64,000 nt of DNA, from positions 186,001 through 250,000 of the forward strand of contig NC_013079.1 in assembly GCF_000142805.1 (NCBI RefSeq), in the 5' to 3' direction. Made by a program: the position numbers and the translations under genes. The stretch is from Lachancea thermotolerans CBS 6340. Lineage: Eukaryota > Ascomycota > Saccharomycetes > Saccharomycetales > Saccharomycetaceae. The notes under the pieces were generated by a model. It had not been told where the DNA came from. It saw only the letters and a list, made by a program, of their open reading frames with translations, and ran no database searches. This document shows, piece after piece, positions 17,327 to 27,484 of the stretch (its first letter is position 1; the number at the start of each line of letters is the position of its first letter).

Positions 17327-17724
17327 GTTGCTACCGTGGCTGGCTTTTAAAAACCTGGGAAAGGAGGCTGCACTTCAGCCACTTATGCCCCACTCTGCCG
17401 TGTACAGTTAGAGAAACACGGACACAACCTGAGTGTCACGATTTTTAAACGTTAGCGAAGGCGGTAGGAAGCAAAGGCCTCCTCACAACTCAGGTGCGGT
17501 CAGTATTTCTGGGTCTTTTTTATCGCTTCTATGGAACCAGAGGCCTCTCATGTTCGGATCCCAATGTCATGCAACGCTTGGAAGCTCGACGAGCAGGTCG
17601 CGCTTGGTCCAACCTTCCTGTACGTAGAATATGATTATGTTGCTAAGGATTATGTCGATATTATATTAGCCTTAACTAGTGGAAGCGATTCGCATAAAAG
17701 AAACCTCTCAAGCCACAAGCGTCC
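17327..17724. promoter_or_regulatory. Intergenic region GH125 gene/EMC3
   Basis: These 398 bases contain the 3' end of the mannosidase gene and the promoter of EMC3. No tRNA or convincing small gene is seen; short ORFs here lack coding character. Confidence 0.45.
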
Positions 17725-18525
17725 ATGCATTTCTCCACTGCTCTCACGCATTTGAGCGTGGGTACGGCAGGTGCTGTTGCCGAGCTAGTCTTGGATCCCA
17801 AATTAAAGTACTGGGTGCTCTTTCCCATTTCCATTGTGATGATTCTGGTCGGTGTAATGCGTCAGTATATCATGGTAATCCTCGGCCCCAAAGTCAAGAG
17901 TATTCCTAGGAAGAAATTGACCGAATTCCAGTACATAAGCAAGGCACAAGCGCTGCTGGGAAATGGCACAAATCTGAACCGCCACTCTTTCAACATGAGA
18001 CAAGAGTATCTGGCGGAGGTGCTCGCTGAAGGCAAATTCTTGGCGCAACAGGGTAAGCCGGAAACGCCTCCAAATCCTTTGACAGATCCAAATGCTTCGG
18101 ATGCGATGATGGGTATGGTCAAAGGTAACCTTGCCAATTATATTCCGCAAACTATTATTATGTGGTGGGTTAACCATTTTTTTGCAGGTTTCCTGCTCAT
18201 GAAACTGCCTTTCCCACTTACTGTTAAATTCAAAGAGATGCTCCAGAGTGGAATCATGACTTCCGACCTCGATCCCCGCTGGGTTAGTAGTATTTCATGG
18301 TACTTTATTTCTACCTTGGGCCTAAACCCCGTGAATAACTTGCTATTCGGAAACAGTGAGGGCGACGCCTTGGGAGTGGTCCAGCAGCAACAACAAATAG
18401 AAACCATGCCTGGCGGTCCAACCCCCGATGTCATAATGAAGAGCTTGGCCAATGATATTACTATCGCTCAACACGAGTCATGCTTTGACAACATTGAGGA
18501 CAGGGTGCTAGAGCTTTACCAATAA
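17725..18525 (+). CDS. EMC3: ER membrane complex subunit 3 (Oxa1/YidC-like insertase)
   Basis: The protein has 266 residues, against 253 in S. cerevisiae. The LKYWVLFPISIVMILVGVMR segment (TM1, about 27-47) and the two later membrane segments around IIMWWVNHFFAGFLLM (about 147-165) and ISWYFISTLGLNPV (about 192-205) match the EMC3/DUF106 family. The family is the Oxa1-superfamily insertase of the EMC, which inserts tail-anchored and multispanning proteins into the ER. Residues 1-24 precede the usual family start with no internal Met, giving an extended N-terminus. The C-terminus contains a short poly-Gln run (QQQQQ). NPA3 follows in the same direction. Confidence 0.95.
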   Translation: MHFSTALTHLSVGTAGAVAELVLDPKLKYWVLFPISIVMILVGVMRQYIMVILGPKVKSIPRKKLTEFQYISKAQALLGNGTNLNRHSFNMRQEYLAEVLAEGKFLAQQGKPETPPNPLTDPNASDAMMGMVKGNLANYIPQTIIMWWVNHFFAGFLLMKLPFPLTVKFKEMLQSGIMTSDLDPRWVSSISWYFISTLGLNPVNNLLFGNSEGDALGVVQQQQQIETMPGGPTPDVIMKSLANDITIAQHESCFDNIEDRVLELYQ

Positions 18526-18733
18526 TGCAATGAAATCTCAAGAATAACATGCTTTTGACCTCCATAGTTGCTTGAAACTTGAGCGAGCTTGACTTGACCA
18601 TAATCCAACCTTCCTTCGGCCAATTCGTTAACAATTACTTCATATAGATTCATAAGCTTAGAAGGTTTTCAGTTGAAGATGCTCATCGGACACATTGTCG
18701 CCACACAACAACCTTCCAAAATCCTCCTTGAAG

Positions 18734-19891
18734 ATGCCACTCAAGACCGTGATATGTATCGGCATGGCCGGTTCTGGAAAGACTACGTTCATGCAACGTT
18801 TGAACTCGCATTTGCATGCCGCAAAATCTCCACCCTACGTTGTACAACTAGATCCTGCGGTGTTAAATGTGCCTTATGGAGCTAATATCGACATTCGTGA
18901 CTCCGTGAAATACAAGAAAGTGATGGAGAACTACAATCTGGGCCCCAACGGTGCTATCGTTACAAGTCTTAACCTCTTCAGCACGAAAATAGACCAAGTG
19001 ATTAAGCTGGTTGAGAACAAGCGCGACAAATACGAGCACTGTATAATAGATACACCTGGCCAGATCGAGTGTTTTGTTTGGAGTGCCTCAGGTGCAATCA
19101 TAACCGAGTCTTTTGCCTCCACATTCCCCACTGTTATTGCCTACATTGTCGATACACCAAGAAATTCCTCTCCTACCACTTTCATGAGCAACATGCTGTA
19201 CGCGTGCTCTATTCTCTACAAAACAAAGTTGCCAATGGTTGTAGTGTTCAACAAAACCGATGTGTGTAAGGCCGATTTCGCACGCGAATGGATGACTGAC
19301 TTCGAGGCATTCCAAGATGCTCTAAGGCAAGACCAGGAGCTGAATGGCGAAACAGGTATGGGGTCCGGTTATATGGGTTCGTTAGTGAATTCTATGTCGC
19401 TGATGCTGGAAGAATTCTATTCACAACTAGACATGGTTGGTGTTTCCAGTTACACAGGTGAGGGCTTCGACGAATTTTTAACCGCCGTTGACAAAAAAGT
19501 GGATGAGTACGAGTCCTACTACAAAGCAGAGAGAGAAAGGATATTAAAGCAAAAGGAAGAAGAGGAGAAGACTAAAAAACAGAAATCTCTTGAGCATCTC
19601 ATGAAAGATCTGGGCTTGAAAGATGAACAGAATGCAGAAAATGCTAAACAAGAAGAGGCCGACGTCCTGAGCGACTTTGAAGAAGGCGAAAACGATGGCA
19701 TTGTTCTCAGGGATGAGGATGAGGGGGTCGAGAGAGAGTACACATTTGCAGAGGGGGACAGGATGAGCGGCGAGGTCAACGGGAAATCAACTCCTGACTT
19801 GCAGAAGAGATACGAAGAAGCATTCCAGAAGGTTGCCAAATCCGCAAGCAGCGAGACCGCTGAAAACATTGCACGTTACATTAGACAGTAA
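18734..19891 (+). CDS. NPA3: GPN-loop GTPase 1, RNA polymerase II assembly/import factor
   Basis: Starting at the ATG 18734, the protein has 385 residues, the same length as S. cerevisiae Npa3. The P-loop GMAGSGKTT (10-18), the diagnostic GPN motif in NLGPNGA (about 65-71), DTPGQIE (G3) and NKTD (G4) are all present. The C-terminal third is charged and coiled-coil-like and ends [24 protein letters not shown], conserved to the last residues. Npa3 binds Pol II and drives its nuclear import. An upstream ATG at 18679 opens an out-of-frame ORF that overlaps the start and would matter only if transcription begins upstream of it. The frame is also open upstream of 18734, but only via non-ATG codons. 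Confidence 0.96.
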   Translation: MPLKTVICIGMAGSGKTTFMQRLNSHLHAAKSPPYVVQLDPAVLNVPYGANIDIRDSVKYKKVMENYNLGPNGAIVTSLNLFSTKIDQVIKLVENKRDKYEHCIIDTPGQIECFVWSASGAIITESFASTFPTVIAYIVDTPRNSSPTTFMSNMLYACSILYKTKLPMVVVFNKTDVCKADFAREWMTDFEAFQDALRQDQELNGETGMGSGYMGSLVNSMSLMLEEFYSQLDMVGVSSYTGEGFDEFLTAVDKKVDEYESYYKAERERILKQKEEEEKTKKQKSLEHLMKDLGLKDEQNAENAKQEEADVLSDFEEGENDGIVLRDEDEGVEREYTFAEGDRMSGEVNGKSTPDLQKRYEEAFQKVAKSASSETAENIARYIRQ

Positions 19892-19932
19892 TCACTCGGG
19901 AGCTTCAACCCAAAATGAACAACGGAAGCATA

Positions 19933-20751
19933 TCAGATGTAGAGGCCCTCCTCAAAGGTGCCAGGCGCGTCCCGGGTTCCGTAGACTCCTTTCCACGAGA
20001 CTGGTGCCCGGAGTGTCGTAATGCTGGGGAACCCTGTAATAACCTGTGGCACTTGCGTACAGGCCGCCGCAGCGTCTTCGGAGTTGTCGCCCTCTTGAAC
20101 GTATATATTAAAGTACCGGATTTCTTTCAGAATTTCTGAAACCTTTTGTGTATGAAGAAGGTGGTAGCACAGTTTAAAAATGAATTGCTCGGTGGAGATG
20201 CCAGATTGAAAACTTTGGCTTGAAAACTGGAAAAGTGTGTTATTCACAGGGGTTGCACCCGTGTCATGGAGCTGCAGCTTTTGCTGAAACTCGCCCGACA
20301 AGTCGTCGATCTGTGAAACCTGACACACGCCGAAGGAATATGGGCTTCTCCGTGTAGAAGCCGCGGCTATGTGCTCTCCAAAGTTGTCTGTAGCATCCGT
20401 AACTACCAAGGATCCAATGTTCAACTCCTCGATAAGTGGCGCTATAACATTCTTACAGAACTGGTTTTCATAAGGCTGCAGGATTGGGGACCGCTGCTGG
20501 ATAATGTATAGCTTCAGTTTGGGGTTGAAGAAAAGCTCAACAGGTGTAGTAAAGGTTTTCTCGGGGCTGGTCCGGTACAGACTCGAATCAGAATCCTCGA
20601 CGTAATCTATAGGTCCTGTGAAGGGATAAACGTACAAGCTGTCGAGCTCGCGAACGAATTCGAACTCGGAATCCAAGGAGTGGAGAACCAGATCGGTCAT
20701 CAATTGGGGCACATTTCCGGTCGATACGAGTGGCAAAAGAAGAGTATTCAT
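19933..20751 (-). CDS. ADD66: Proteasome assembly chaperone 2 (Pba2/Add66)
   Basis: The protein has 272 residues (S. cerevisiae Add66 267) and starts MNTLLLPLVSTGNVPQLMTDL, the typical PAC2 beta-strand followed by a helix. A central YIIQQRSP block and a later SLVVTDATD block are characteristic of the Pba1/Pba2 fold. With Pba1 it chaperones alpha-ring assembly of the 20S proteasome. It is convergent with NPA3 with only about 40 bp between stops. The placement joins an YKL206C relative to a YJR072C relative, as expected for a pre-duplication arrangement. Confidence 0.9.
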   Translation of the reverse strand: MNTLLLPLVSTGNVPQLMTDLVLHSLDSEFEFVRELDSLYVYPFTGPIDYVEDSDSSLYRTSPEKTFTTPVELFFNPKLKLYIIQQRSPILQPYENQFCKNVIAPLIEELNIGSLVVTDATDNFGEHIAAASTRRSPYSFGVCQVSQIDDLSGEFQQKLQLHDTGATPVNNTLFQFSSQSFQSGISTEQFIFKLCYHLLHTQKVSEILKEIRYFNIYVQEGDNSEDAAAACTQVPQVITGFPSITTLRAPVSWKGVYGTRDAPGTFEEGLYI

Positions 20752-21521
20752 TTCCGAATTCTGCTTGGTTGAACACTTGTTGGTTTAGATATTTTGCTTA
20801 CTGCACCGATTTTTTTAGAACTTTGAAGTTTGGCTTTCCTACCCTATCTCTCCCATCGAAAGAGCACAAGAAGGCGCCGACCGCCAAACCCGGCCATATG
20901 ACAGGCACAGCTTGGGTTTATAAATGATACGTTGATTAAGCCATGAACGCCTCTTCAAGTCGAGGGCTGCGGCCTGGCTCAATTGGAGCAACGATCCCAG
21001 CGCGGCTGGAACCGACCAATGCAAGAAACGAACGCCGTACGCACACAAGAAAACTGGCGCCACTTCTGAATGCAAGAGAAGCATATGGTCCGACGGTCCA
21101 AGGCGGCGGGCTCGCGGATCATGCCTGACAGCTGAAATGCGACCAAGATTGAGGAACGAGGAAAACGAGTTAGATTATCACCACTGTCACGTGATGAATT
21201 TATGGCATCCACTGGGCTAGTAGGCGAGCCCTTTTGTAGCCACTATCCCCACGCTTAACCTGCCAAGCTCAGGTTCAGCCACACCAGCAAAGCCTCCCTA
21301 TCGGGTCCCTGTGGGGTGCTTTAAAGCCAGTAATTTATTGTATTAACTCACTAACTCAATAGCGCCCAGGAACTCACCTCGGAAAAATGAAAAATTTTGA
21401 CAATCAGATGGTGGTGCGATGAGCTGGTGCGATGAGTATCTGACGCTCAGGAAAACTGGATATTTTGAGCAATTGTGTAGGACTTGCACAGTCTCTTTAC
21501 TAGTACCAATACATCAGCAAA
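20752..21521. promoter_or_regulatory. Divergent intergenic region ADD66/LIA1
   Basis: These 770 bases contain a CACGTG at 21188-21193 and the PAC/RRPE cluster listed separately for LIA1. The middle (about 20940-21130) is GC-rich. I looked for a tRNA or snoRNA there and found no matching stems or boxes. Confidence 0.5.
21388..21436 (+). promoter_or_regulatory. RRPE and two PAC boxes upstream of LIA1
   Basis: An RRPE element TGAAAAATTTT at 21388-21398 is followed by two PAC boxes, GCGATGAGCT (21416-21425) and GCGATGAG (21429-21436), about 86-135 bp before the LIA1 ATG. This pair is the established signature of the yeast ribosome-biogenesis regulon (Stb3 at RRPE, Dot6/Tod6 at PAC). Confidence 0.75.
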
Positions 21522-22490
21522 ATGTCTACCAACTTCGAGAAGCACTTTGAGGAAAACGTCGACAACTGCTCGCTAGAGCAGCTGAGAGATATCTTGATCA
21601 ACAAGTCGGGCAACTCCAAGCTAGCTAACAGGTTCAGAGCGCTGTTCAACTTGAAGGGTATCGCAGAAGAGTTCGAGAAATCGCCCGAGGAGGCCCTGAA
21701 GGCGACGAAATACATCAGCGAATGTTTTGGCGACTCGAGTGAGTTGCTGAAGCACGAGGTCGCTTACGTGCTGGGGCAGACTAAGAACATGGCCGGAGCG
21801 CCCATCCTCAGGGATGTGTTAGCCGACAACGACCAGCAATGCATGGTCCGCCACGAGGCCGCAGAGGCCCTTGGTGCCTTGGGTGACGTGGACTCGCTGC
21901 CCATCCTCGAGACATACTTCAAGGAAGACCCCCTGCTTGAAATCAGACAGACTTGCGAGCTTGCCATTGGCAGAATCAAGTGGCAACACAGCGGCCTGGC
22001 CGATAAGGAGAACCTGCAGGAGTCCCTGTACTCGAGCATCGACCCCGCGCCACCTCTCACTAAGGACACCGACTACAAGATTGGGGAGCTGAAGCAGATC
22101 CTGCTAGACCAAGAAAAGCCATTGTTTGAAAGATACAGAGCCATGTTCAGACTCAGAGACATTGGCAACGACGAGGCTTGTTTGGCCCTTGCCGCTGGCT
22201 TCGATGACCCTTCTGCGCTGTTCAAGCACGAAGTCGCGTATGTTTTTGGCCAAATCGGTAACTCAGTTGTCGTGCCTCACTTGGTTGAGGTTCTGGGGCG
22301 TGAGAACGAGGCTCCTATGGTTAGACACGAGGCCGCCGAGGCTTTGGGTTCTATTGCCACTTACGATGTTCTGCCTGTGTTGAAGGACCATTTGACTGAC
22401 AAGGACGATGTCGTCAGAGAATCTGCTATTGTTGCCCTCGACATGTACGAGTACGAGAACAGCAACGAGTTGGAATACGCCCCAGCTTGA
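21522..22490 (+). CDS. LIA1: Deoxyhypusine hydroxylase
   Basis: The protein has 322 residues (S. cerevisiae Lia1 325). It is built of HEAT-like repeats in two symmetrical halves, each carrying a pair of His-Glu metal-binding motifs: [12 protein letters not shown] (H78/E79), [11 protein letters not shown] (H111/E112), [12 protein letters not shown] (H236/E237) and [11 protein letters not shown] (H269/E270). These bind the di-iron centre. The enzyme hydroxylates deoxyhypusine to hypusine on eIF5A. HAM1 follows in the same direction, as in the YJR070C-YJR069C pair. The strongly C/G-ending codons suggest high expression. Confidence 0.97.
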   Translation: MSTNFEKHFEENVDNCSLEQLRDILINKSGNSKLANRFRALFNLKGIAEEFEKSPEEALKATKYISECFGDSSELLKHEVAYVLGQTKNMAGAPILRDVLADNDQQCMVRHEAAEALGALGDVDSLPILETYFKEDPLLEIRQTCELAIGRIKWQHSGLADKENLQESLYSSIDPAPPLTKDTDYKIGELKQILLDQEKPLFERYRAMFRLRDIGNDEACLALAAGFDDPSALFKHEVAYVFGQIGNSVVVPHLVEVLGRENEAPMVRHEAAEALGSIATYDVLPVLKDHLTDKDDVVRESAIVALDMYEYENSNELEYAPA

Positions 22491-22727
22491 TTGGGCCATG
22501 GGTCTTTATATGTTGTTATGTACAATAAGAGGTTGGGCTCAGCTGACCAGAGAGCTGTGCTGGCTGAGCAACAGGTTATATACCCTCCAGCTCTGCGGCT
22601 GGCGATTCTTTTGTATCGCGTTGATGGCGATAAAAAATGACTAGTCGATAATCGCTATCCTCTACATGAACGCGCTAATATAGAGAGACAAGGACATAGT
22701 CACAAGAGTTACGTAGCCCAGATCGAA

Positions 22728-23315
22728 ATGGTCCAAAAGATTGTGTTTATTACCGGAAATGAGAATAAGCTGAAGGAAGTTAAGATGCTCCTGGCAACAG
22801 GCGAGAGCGAAGAACCCATTTTTGAGCTGACGAGCGCCAATATTGATCTTCCAGAGATGCAGAGCGGGAGCCTCGAAGAGATTGCCAAAATCAAGGTTTC
22901 AGAGGCATTAAAACACATTCCTAAGGGCCAAGCTGTTTTCGTGGAGGACACCGCCTTGTGCTTCGATGAATACAACGGTTTACCGGGCGCTTATATCAAA
23001 TGGTTCATGAAGAGCATGGGTCCTGAGAAGATCGTTCGCATGTTGGATGGATTTGAGAACAAGGGTGCCGAGGCGATCACCACAGTTGCTTACGGCGACT
23101 CAGAGGGCAAGATTCACATATTTCAAGGCAGAACCAAAGGCAAGATCGTGGAACCACGCGGTCCACCAACATTCGGGTGGGACTGCCTGTTCGAGCCCAC
23201 CGAGGGCACCGGCAGCACGTACGCAGAAATGGAGAAGAAGGACAAGAACAAGATTTCTCAGAGGTCCAAGGCTTTTGCACAGTTGAAGAAGTATTTGTAC
23301 ACCCAGGCCGCGTAA
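22728..23315 (+). CDS. HAM1: Inosine triphosphate pyrophosphatase (ITPase)
   Basis: The protein has 195 residues (S. cerevisiae Ham1 197). The N-terminal FITGNENKLKEV, the central FVEDTALCFDEYNGLPGAYIK and the C-terminal GPPTFGWDCLFEP...TYAEM..KNKISQRSKA are the conserved HAM1 blocks that bind base, phosphates and metal. The enzyme hydrolyses ITP, dITP and XTP to monophosphates and keeps non-canonical purines out of DNA and RNA. Confidence 0.97.
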   Translation: MVQKIVFITGNENKLKEVKMLLATGESEEPIFELTSANIDLPEMQSGSLEEIAKIKVSEALKHIPKGQAVFVEDTALCFDEYNGLPGAYIKWFMKSMGPEKIVRMLDGFENKGAEAITTVAYGDSEGKIHIFQGRTKGKIVEPRGPPTFGWDCLFEPTEGTGSTYAEMEKKDKNKISQRSKAFAQLKKYLYTQAA

Positions 23316-23868
23316 GGGTTCAGAAACTCTTTCTACAGACAGCAAGATCCGGATAAACGTTTATAAACTGTTCAGGGTTGCGCTCGAGACTTGGTTTGAT
23401 TTTAATGTCGCTGAAGTCGAGCTTAGCTAAGCGCAAACCACAAATTAGCACTTATATAGTATCATTTAAAAGCCACAAGCGAGCACTACAGGACTTTGAT
23501 ACATTGGCCCCACTGCCTTCCTTCGGCCTCTACGAATCCTTCCTAACAAGTTGCACGAGCGTCTCGTTACCCTTCCCGTTAGGTAACTGTGACTGAATTC
23601 TTCCACAAAGCGCTTGAGCTTGAAAAAGTTTTTTAACAGAACACGCATTTTGTCCAAGAACAAATTGATCCTCCAACGTCGAAGCCTAATCTTTTGACCT
23701 AAAGCAAACCGGAGTTCTAGATTCTGAGGCCTCAAAGACTAGTATAGAACTAAAAGTACGCATACTAGCTGAAGAGTTAAAAAAAGGTGGGAATTGTGAA
23801 CGAGTTATTGCTGAAGGTTGGGCAGAGGGTTTACCAAGAGTTTTAAGAATCGCAGCAGTGGTTTACCA
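23316..23868. promoter_or_regulatory. Intergenic region HAM1/LOS1
   Basis: These 553 bases act as HAM1 3' flank and LOS1 promoter, with an A-rich run near 23779-23786. Short ORFs on both strands start at non-ATG codons and show no coding character. Nothing else is recognised. Confidence 0.45.
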
Positions 23869-26800
23869 ATGATCCAGCAGATACAACAGGCCGTAGATAT
23901 TGCAAACTCGTCGACGGCGGATCATGCTCTCAAGAAACAAGCGCTAGATTTCCTAGAGGGGGCCAAGGCCGATGCAGCGGCTCCGCAGGTGTTTTCGTCA
24001 CTACTTCAAGATGCCTCTAGCAGTGACGTTAGCAAGTTCGTGGCGCTTCAGGTACTTAGCGACCTGGCGTTGGACAGCAACGGAGAGCGTCTAGGGTATC
24101 TGAAGAATGCTTGCACGGAGCTTTTGCGTGCGAAGAGCGCGGACCAGAACAGCCAGGACCCCGAATACGTGAGAAACAAGATAGCAGAGATGACTTCGCG
24201 TTTATTCTACTGCATGTACGGCGAGGTAAACGGCAATATGTGGCCAAACTTTTTCCAAGATCTGCTTCAGATCTTGAATATTGAGAGTCTGCAGACGGGT
24301 GCGTCACCCGAGTTCTCATCTGTCGGCCTCGACCTTTTCCTAAAGATTTGTTTAGCGATTAACTCCGAAATCGGCGACCAGACCTTTGTAAGGTCAAAAG
24401 AAATCCAACTCAAGAATAATGAGTTGAAGGACGCCATGAGGCTACGAGATGTGCAACTTTTATCCACACTGTGGTATAATTCGTTGAAGCTGTTTCAGCT
24501 GCAACAACACCCACCGCAGCTCGCAAACTTAACACTCTCTTGCATCGGTTCGTACATCTCTTGGATAGAAATCAGCTTGATTGTGGGTCCAGAATATATC
24601 AACGTCATTTACGAGTTTTTGGACCATCCCGCCTCTAAAATTGCATGTGCACAATGCCTGTGTGAAATAATCTCCAAGAAAATGAAGCCGGGTGACAAGC
24701 TGGCTCTACTGAGTATGCTTGATCTAACTAGTAAAGTGATAAGTGTCGGAAATGACGACCTTGATGTCCAAGAACAATTAGCAAAGCTCGCGTCCTCCGT
24801 CGGGTTTGAACTTTCGTTAATACTGGAGCAATGTAGCGATAATAACTCAGAGGCTGAGTCTCAAGAGGTTGCGTCCGCAGCTGATAGGCAAATTATTCAC
24901 CAGGTTGCGCCGCTGGTGCTGAAGTTTATGGAACATGAATACGACTCGGTCACCCAGCAGTGTTTCCCTTTTATCTCTCAGTACATTCAGTTTCTGAAAA
25001 AGTTCTTTGCGCTTGGTGGCAAGCCGGGCAGCGCGGTCGCGCTGAACTCTAAAAGACTTTCTCTGGATTCTGACCATGAAAACTTCTTGAATGCGCTGAT
25101 GTCAGTCTGCATGAAGAAGATGATAATAGATGAAACCTGTGATGAAGACTCCACGGACGAGATAGACGAATTTAACGAAACGATAAGATCCAAACTTAAA
25201 ATCTTTCAAGATAGCTTGGCGATCATAAACCCTGGGATTTACCTGCAAAATATTTCCAAAAGCATTGAGAGCTCTATTGCTTCCTCTGACTGGAGGGAGG
25301 TTGAGTTCGCTATGTACCAAATGCACAACTTTGCCGAAAGCATCAGAAATAACTTGTTTGGGGTCAACAAGAAGGACATCTTTTCTTCTGAGCCTCACAA
25401 TCTTATGTGCAGGTTTATGGCCACACTCTTGGACAATACTAATATATTTCAAATCCAGAACTCACTAATACAGATATCATTCTTTGAGCTGGTAGTCAGA
25501 CACAATTTGTTTCTGGGAGCATCCAACAAAGATAACGACACCTTGTTGAATATTTTCTGCAGTGAATTCGGGATGTTTAACAGCAAAGAGCGTGTCCGGC
25601 TTAGAACCTGGTATCTCTTTACGAGGTTCATCAAGTCGACAAAGGCAAAGCTAACGGCGGGGCCTCTTTCAAGCCTACTCTCCAAGGTCTCACAACTGTT
25701 GACAATTAAAGCAGTGGCAACCTCACCACAAACTGCCGACATCGATGTGACTTTTGATAATCAACTATATTTATTCGACGGCGTGGGGATGTTGATTGGA
25801 GCTAGTGCCGACTCAAGTTACGAGCTCTTGGACGGTATCCTGGTTCCATTGTTTTCTGATCTGGAAACATGTATTTCTGCTCCTGTCAAGTCCCCAGATG
25901 TTGTCTTGCAAACTCACCACATACTGATGGCTATAGGAACCGTGGCGAGAGGTGTTCACTCTGGGCTAGTGCCTGAAAATCAGGTAAATAATACCGAAGT
26001 GACTGGTAAGCTCTTTCCAAGATCTGTCATCGAGAAGTTTTCGAACGTTGCCGAGGTGATTCTAGTCACATTCTCGTACTTCAACAAGTTTGAATCAATA
26101 CGTGATGCGACCAGATTCTCGTTTGCTCGTCTGATTCCTATTTTGAACGAAGAAATTCTACCATTTGCAAGCCGTCTCATCGCCATATTTCTCAGCTCAG
26201 ACCTAAAAATTTTGGAGTTGAACGATTTTTTGGGTTTCTTGGGCCAAATTGTTCATATGTTCAACAAAAGTGATGTTTGTTACCAGCTACTTAACAACCT
26301 ACTCGCACCAGTAATTGAGAAAGTCTTCAAGTCATTAGTTCAGAGTGAGCAGGAAGCAGACCGTGTTCAAACAAGCGTTTCCATTGCTTCCGCTGCGAAG
26401 GGCCCGAGCGAGAAAAACGTAGTGATAACAGATTCATTCCGTGACAAAGTCGTTTTGAAAAAGGCATACTACACCTTTCTGCAGTCCTTTGTGACCAACA
26501 ACTCTATGTCCTTGTTCCTAACAGAGTCAAACAGGACGGCACTGCCCCTGGTGTTAGAGGACCTGATGACGTACACCCCGGACGAAATCCATGAAACGTC
26601 TTCTATGAAGCTGTCATTGAACGTGCTCGTGAATTTTGTCAAATTTATAGGCACGGGCTCCTGCACTGATCCACAAGACCCTAACGCTAACAACTTCACA
26701 AAGTTAGAAGGCTTGAGCGAGTTTTTTATCGCAAAGGTTGTGCCCCTTGTGTTCGAGATCCCCTTCAAGCCCGAGTTCGGTTTTAACATTCGCGACGGGA

Positions 26801-27027
26801 GTTGCAGGGTTGTCGCATGCGACCTTTCGAGACTGCTAAAGGCACTGTATTCGATCCACGCAGGTTCAGACAGGAATGCCTGCTTGATTTACCTAACCGA
26901 GAACTACTTCCCACAGGTCCAGTTTCCGGGCCAGCTGTCCTCGGAATTTGTCCAGGCTCTCGCGAATGCCGATGAGAAGACATTTGAAAAGTACTTTGTA
27001 AGTTTCATCACCAACCTTGTGGGATAG
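23869..27027 (+). CDS. LOS1: tRNA exportin (exportin-T)
   Basis: The first in-frame ATG (23869) gives 1052 residues beginning MIQQIQQAVDIAN, matching the start of S. cerevisiae Los1 (1100 residues). The frame upstream is open only from a TTG. The protein is an all-helical HEAT-repeat karyopherin of the exportin-T family. The first 150 residues contain the Ran-binding CRIME/IBN-like part (KFVALQVLSDLA). Los1 exports mature and pre-tRNAs from the nucleus with Ran-GTP. Its neighbour EAP1 keeps the YKL205W-YKL204W order. Confidence 0.95.
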   Translation: MIQQIQQAVDIANSSTADHALKKQALDFLEGAKADAAAPQVFSSLLQDASSSDVSKFVALQVLSDLALDSNGERLGYLKNACTELLRAKSADQNSQDPEYVRNKIAEMTSRLFYCMYGEVNGNMWPNFFQDLLQILNIESLQTGASPEFSSVGLDLFLKICLAINSEIGDQTFVRSKEIQLKNNELKDAMRLRDVQLLSTLWYNSLKLFQLQQHPPQLANLTLSCIGSYISWIEISLIVGPEYINVIYEFLDHPASKIACAQCLCEIISKKMKPGDKLALLSMLDLTSKVISVGNDDLDVQEQLAKLASSVGFELSLILEQCSDNNSEAESQEVASAADRQIIHQVAPLVLKFMEHEYDSVTQQCFPFISQYIQFLKKFFALGGKPGSAVALNSKRLSLDSDHENFLNALMSVCMKKMIIDETCDEDSTDEIDEFNETIRSKLKIFQDSLAIINPGIYLQNISKSIESSIASSDWREVEFAMYQMHNFAESIRNNLFGVNKKDIFSSEPHNLMCRFMATLLDNTNIFQIQNSLIQISFFELVVRHNLFLGASNKDNDTLLNIFCSEFGMFNSKERVRLRTWYLFTRFIKSTKAKLTAGPLSSLLSKVSQLLTIKAVATSPQTADIDVTFDNQLYLFDGVGMLIGASADSSYELLDGILVPLFSDLETCISAPVKSPDVVLQTHHILMAIGTVARGVHSGLVPENQVNNTEVTGKLFPRSVIEKFSNVAEVILVTFSYFNKFESIRDATRFSFARLIPILNEEILPFASRLIAIFLSSDLKILELNDFLGFLGQIVHMFNKSDVCYQLLNNLLAPVIEKVFKSLVQSEQEADRVQTSVSIASAAKGPSEKNVVITDSFRDKVVLKKAYYTFLQSFVTNNSMSLFLTESNRTALPLVLEDLMTYTPDEIHETSSMKLSLNVLVNFVKFIGTGSCTDPQDPNANNFTKLEGLSEFFIAKVVPLVFEIPFKPEFGFNIRDGSCRVVACDLSRLLKALYSIHAGSDRNACLIYLTENYFPQVQFPGQLSSEFVQALANADEKTFEKYFVSFITNLVG

Positions 27028-27484
27028 ACGTCTGTTCTCTGTCAGCGAGACCCGCGCCCAACAACGCCAACACAAAAATTATGAGAGGGAGGGGAAATGC
27101 TGGGGAAGGCCCTACAGCAAGACAAACCATTATATCCTGCCCCTTTCCTCCCAAAAGACCATGGTTCCACCGGCATGTGCCGCTGCTAGTGAAGCCAATT
27201 GCATCAACCAACATAACAATTTAGCATTGTGGAGTTTTTACCCATACTATCTGGAGGGACAGTTCGAACTACAATCTAGCATTTTAGCGTATATAAACCA
27301 ACCGACGTCTCATACACTCCTGACGCAAGCAATCACCCCCACGATGCGTGACTCGGCAAGATGGGCTGTGTCGATTTACTGACCTTCAACGTATATACGT
27401 AAATAGTGATATAAATAAGAGGTGGCAAGTGATAAATGAACTGATACAGGTGGGTATCCCAGATCTTCATAATTCGAAAGGTAA
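27028..27484. promoter_or_regulatory. Intergenic region LOS1/EAP1
   Basis: These 457 bases hold the LOS1 terminator and EAP1 promoter. An AT-rich patch lies near 27392-27420, about 70-90 bp before the EAP1 ATG. No RNA gene is recognised. Confidence 0.45.

Noticed and set aside
20940-21130. Possible tRNA or snoRNA in the ADD66/LIA1 region
   Set aside because: The GGCTCAATTGGAG stretch resembles a D arm, but no T arm, acceptor pairing or C/D boxes could be matched.
21188-21193. CDEI-like CACGTGA as part of a centromere
   Set aside because: No AT-rich CDEII or CDEIII-like sequence follows here or at the other CACGTG sites.
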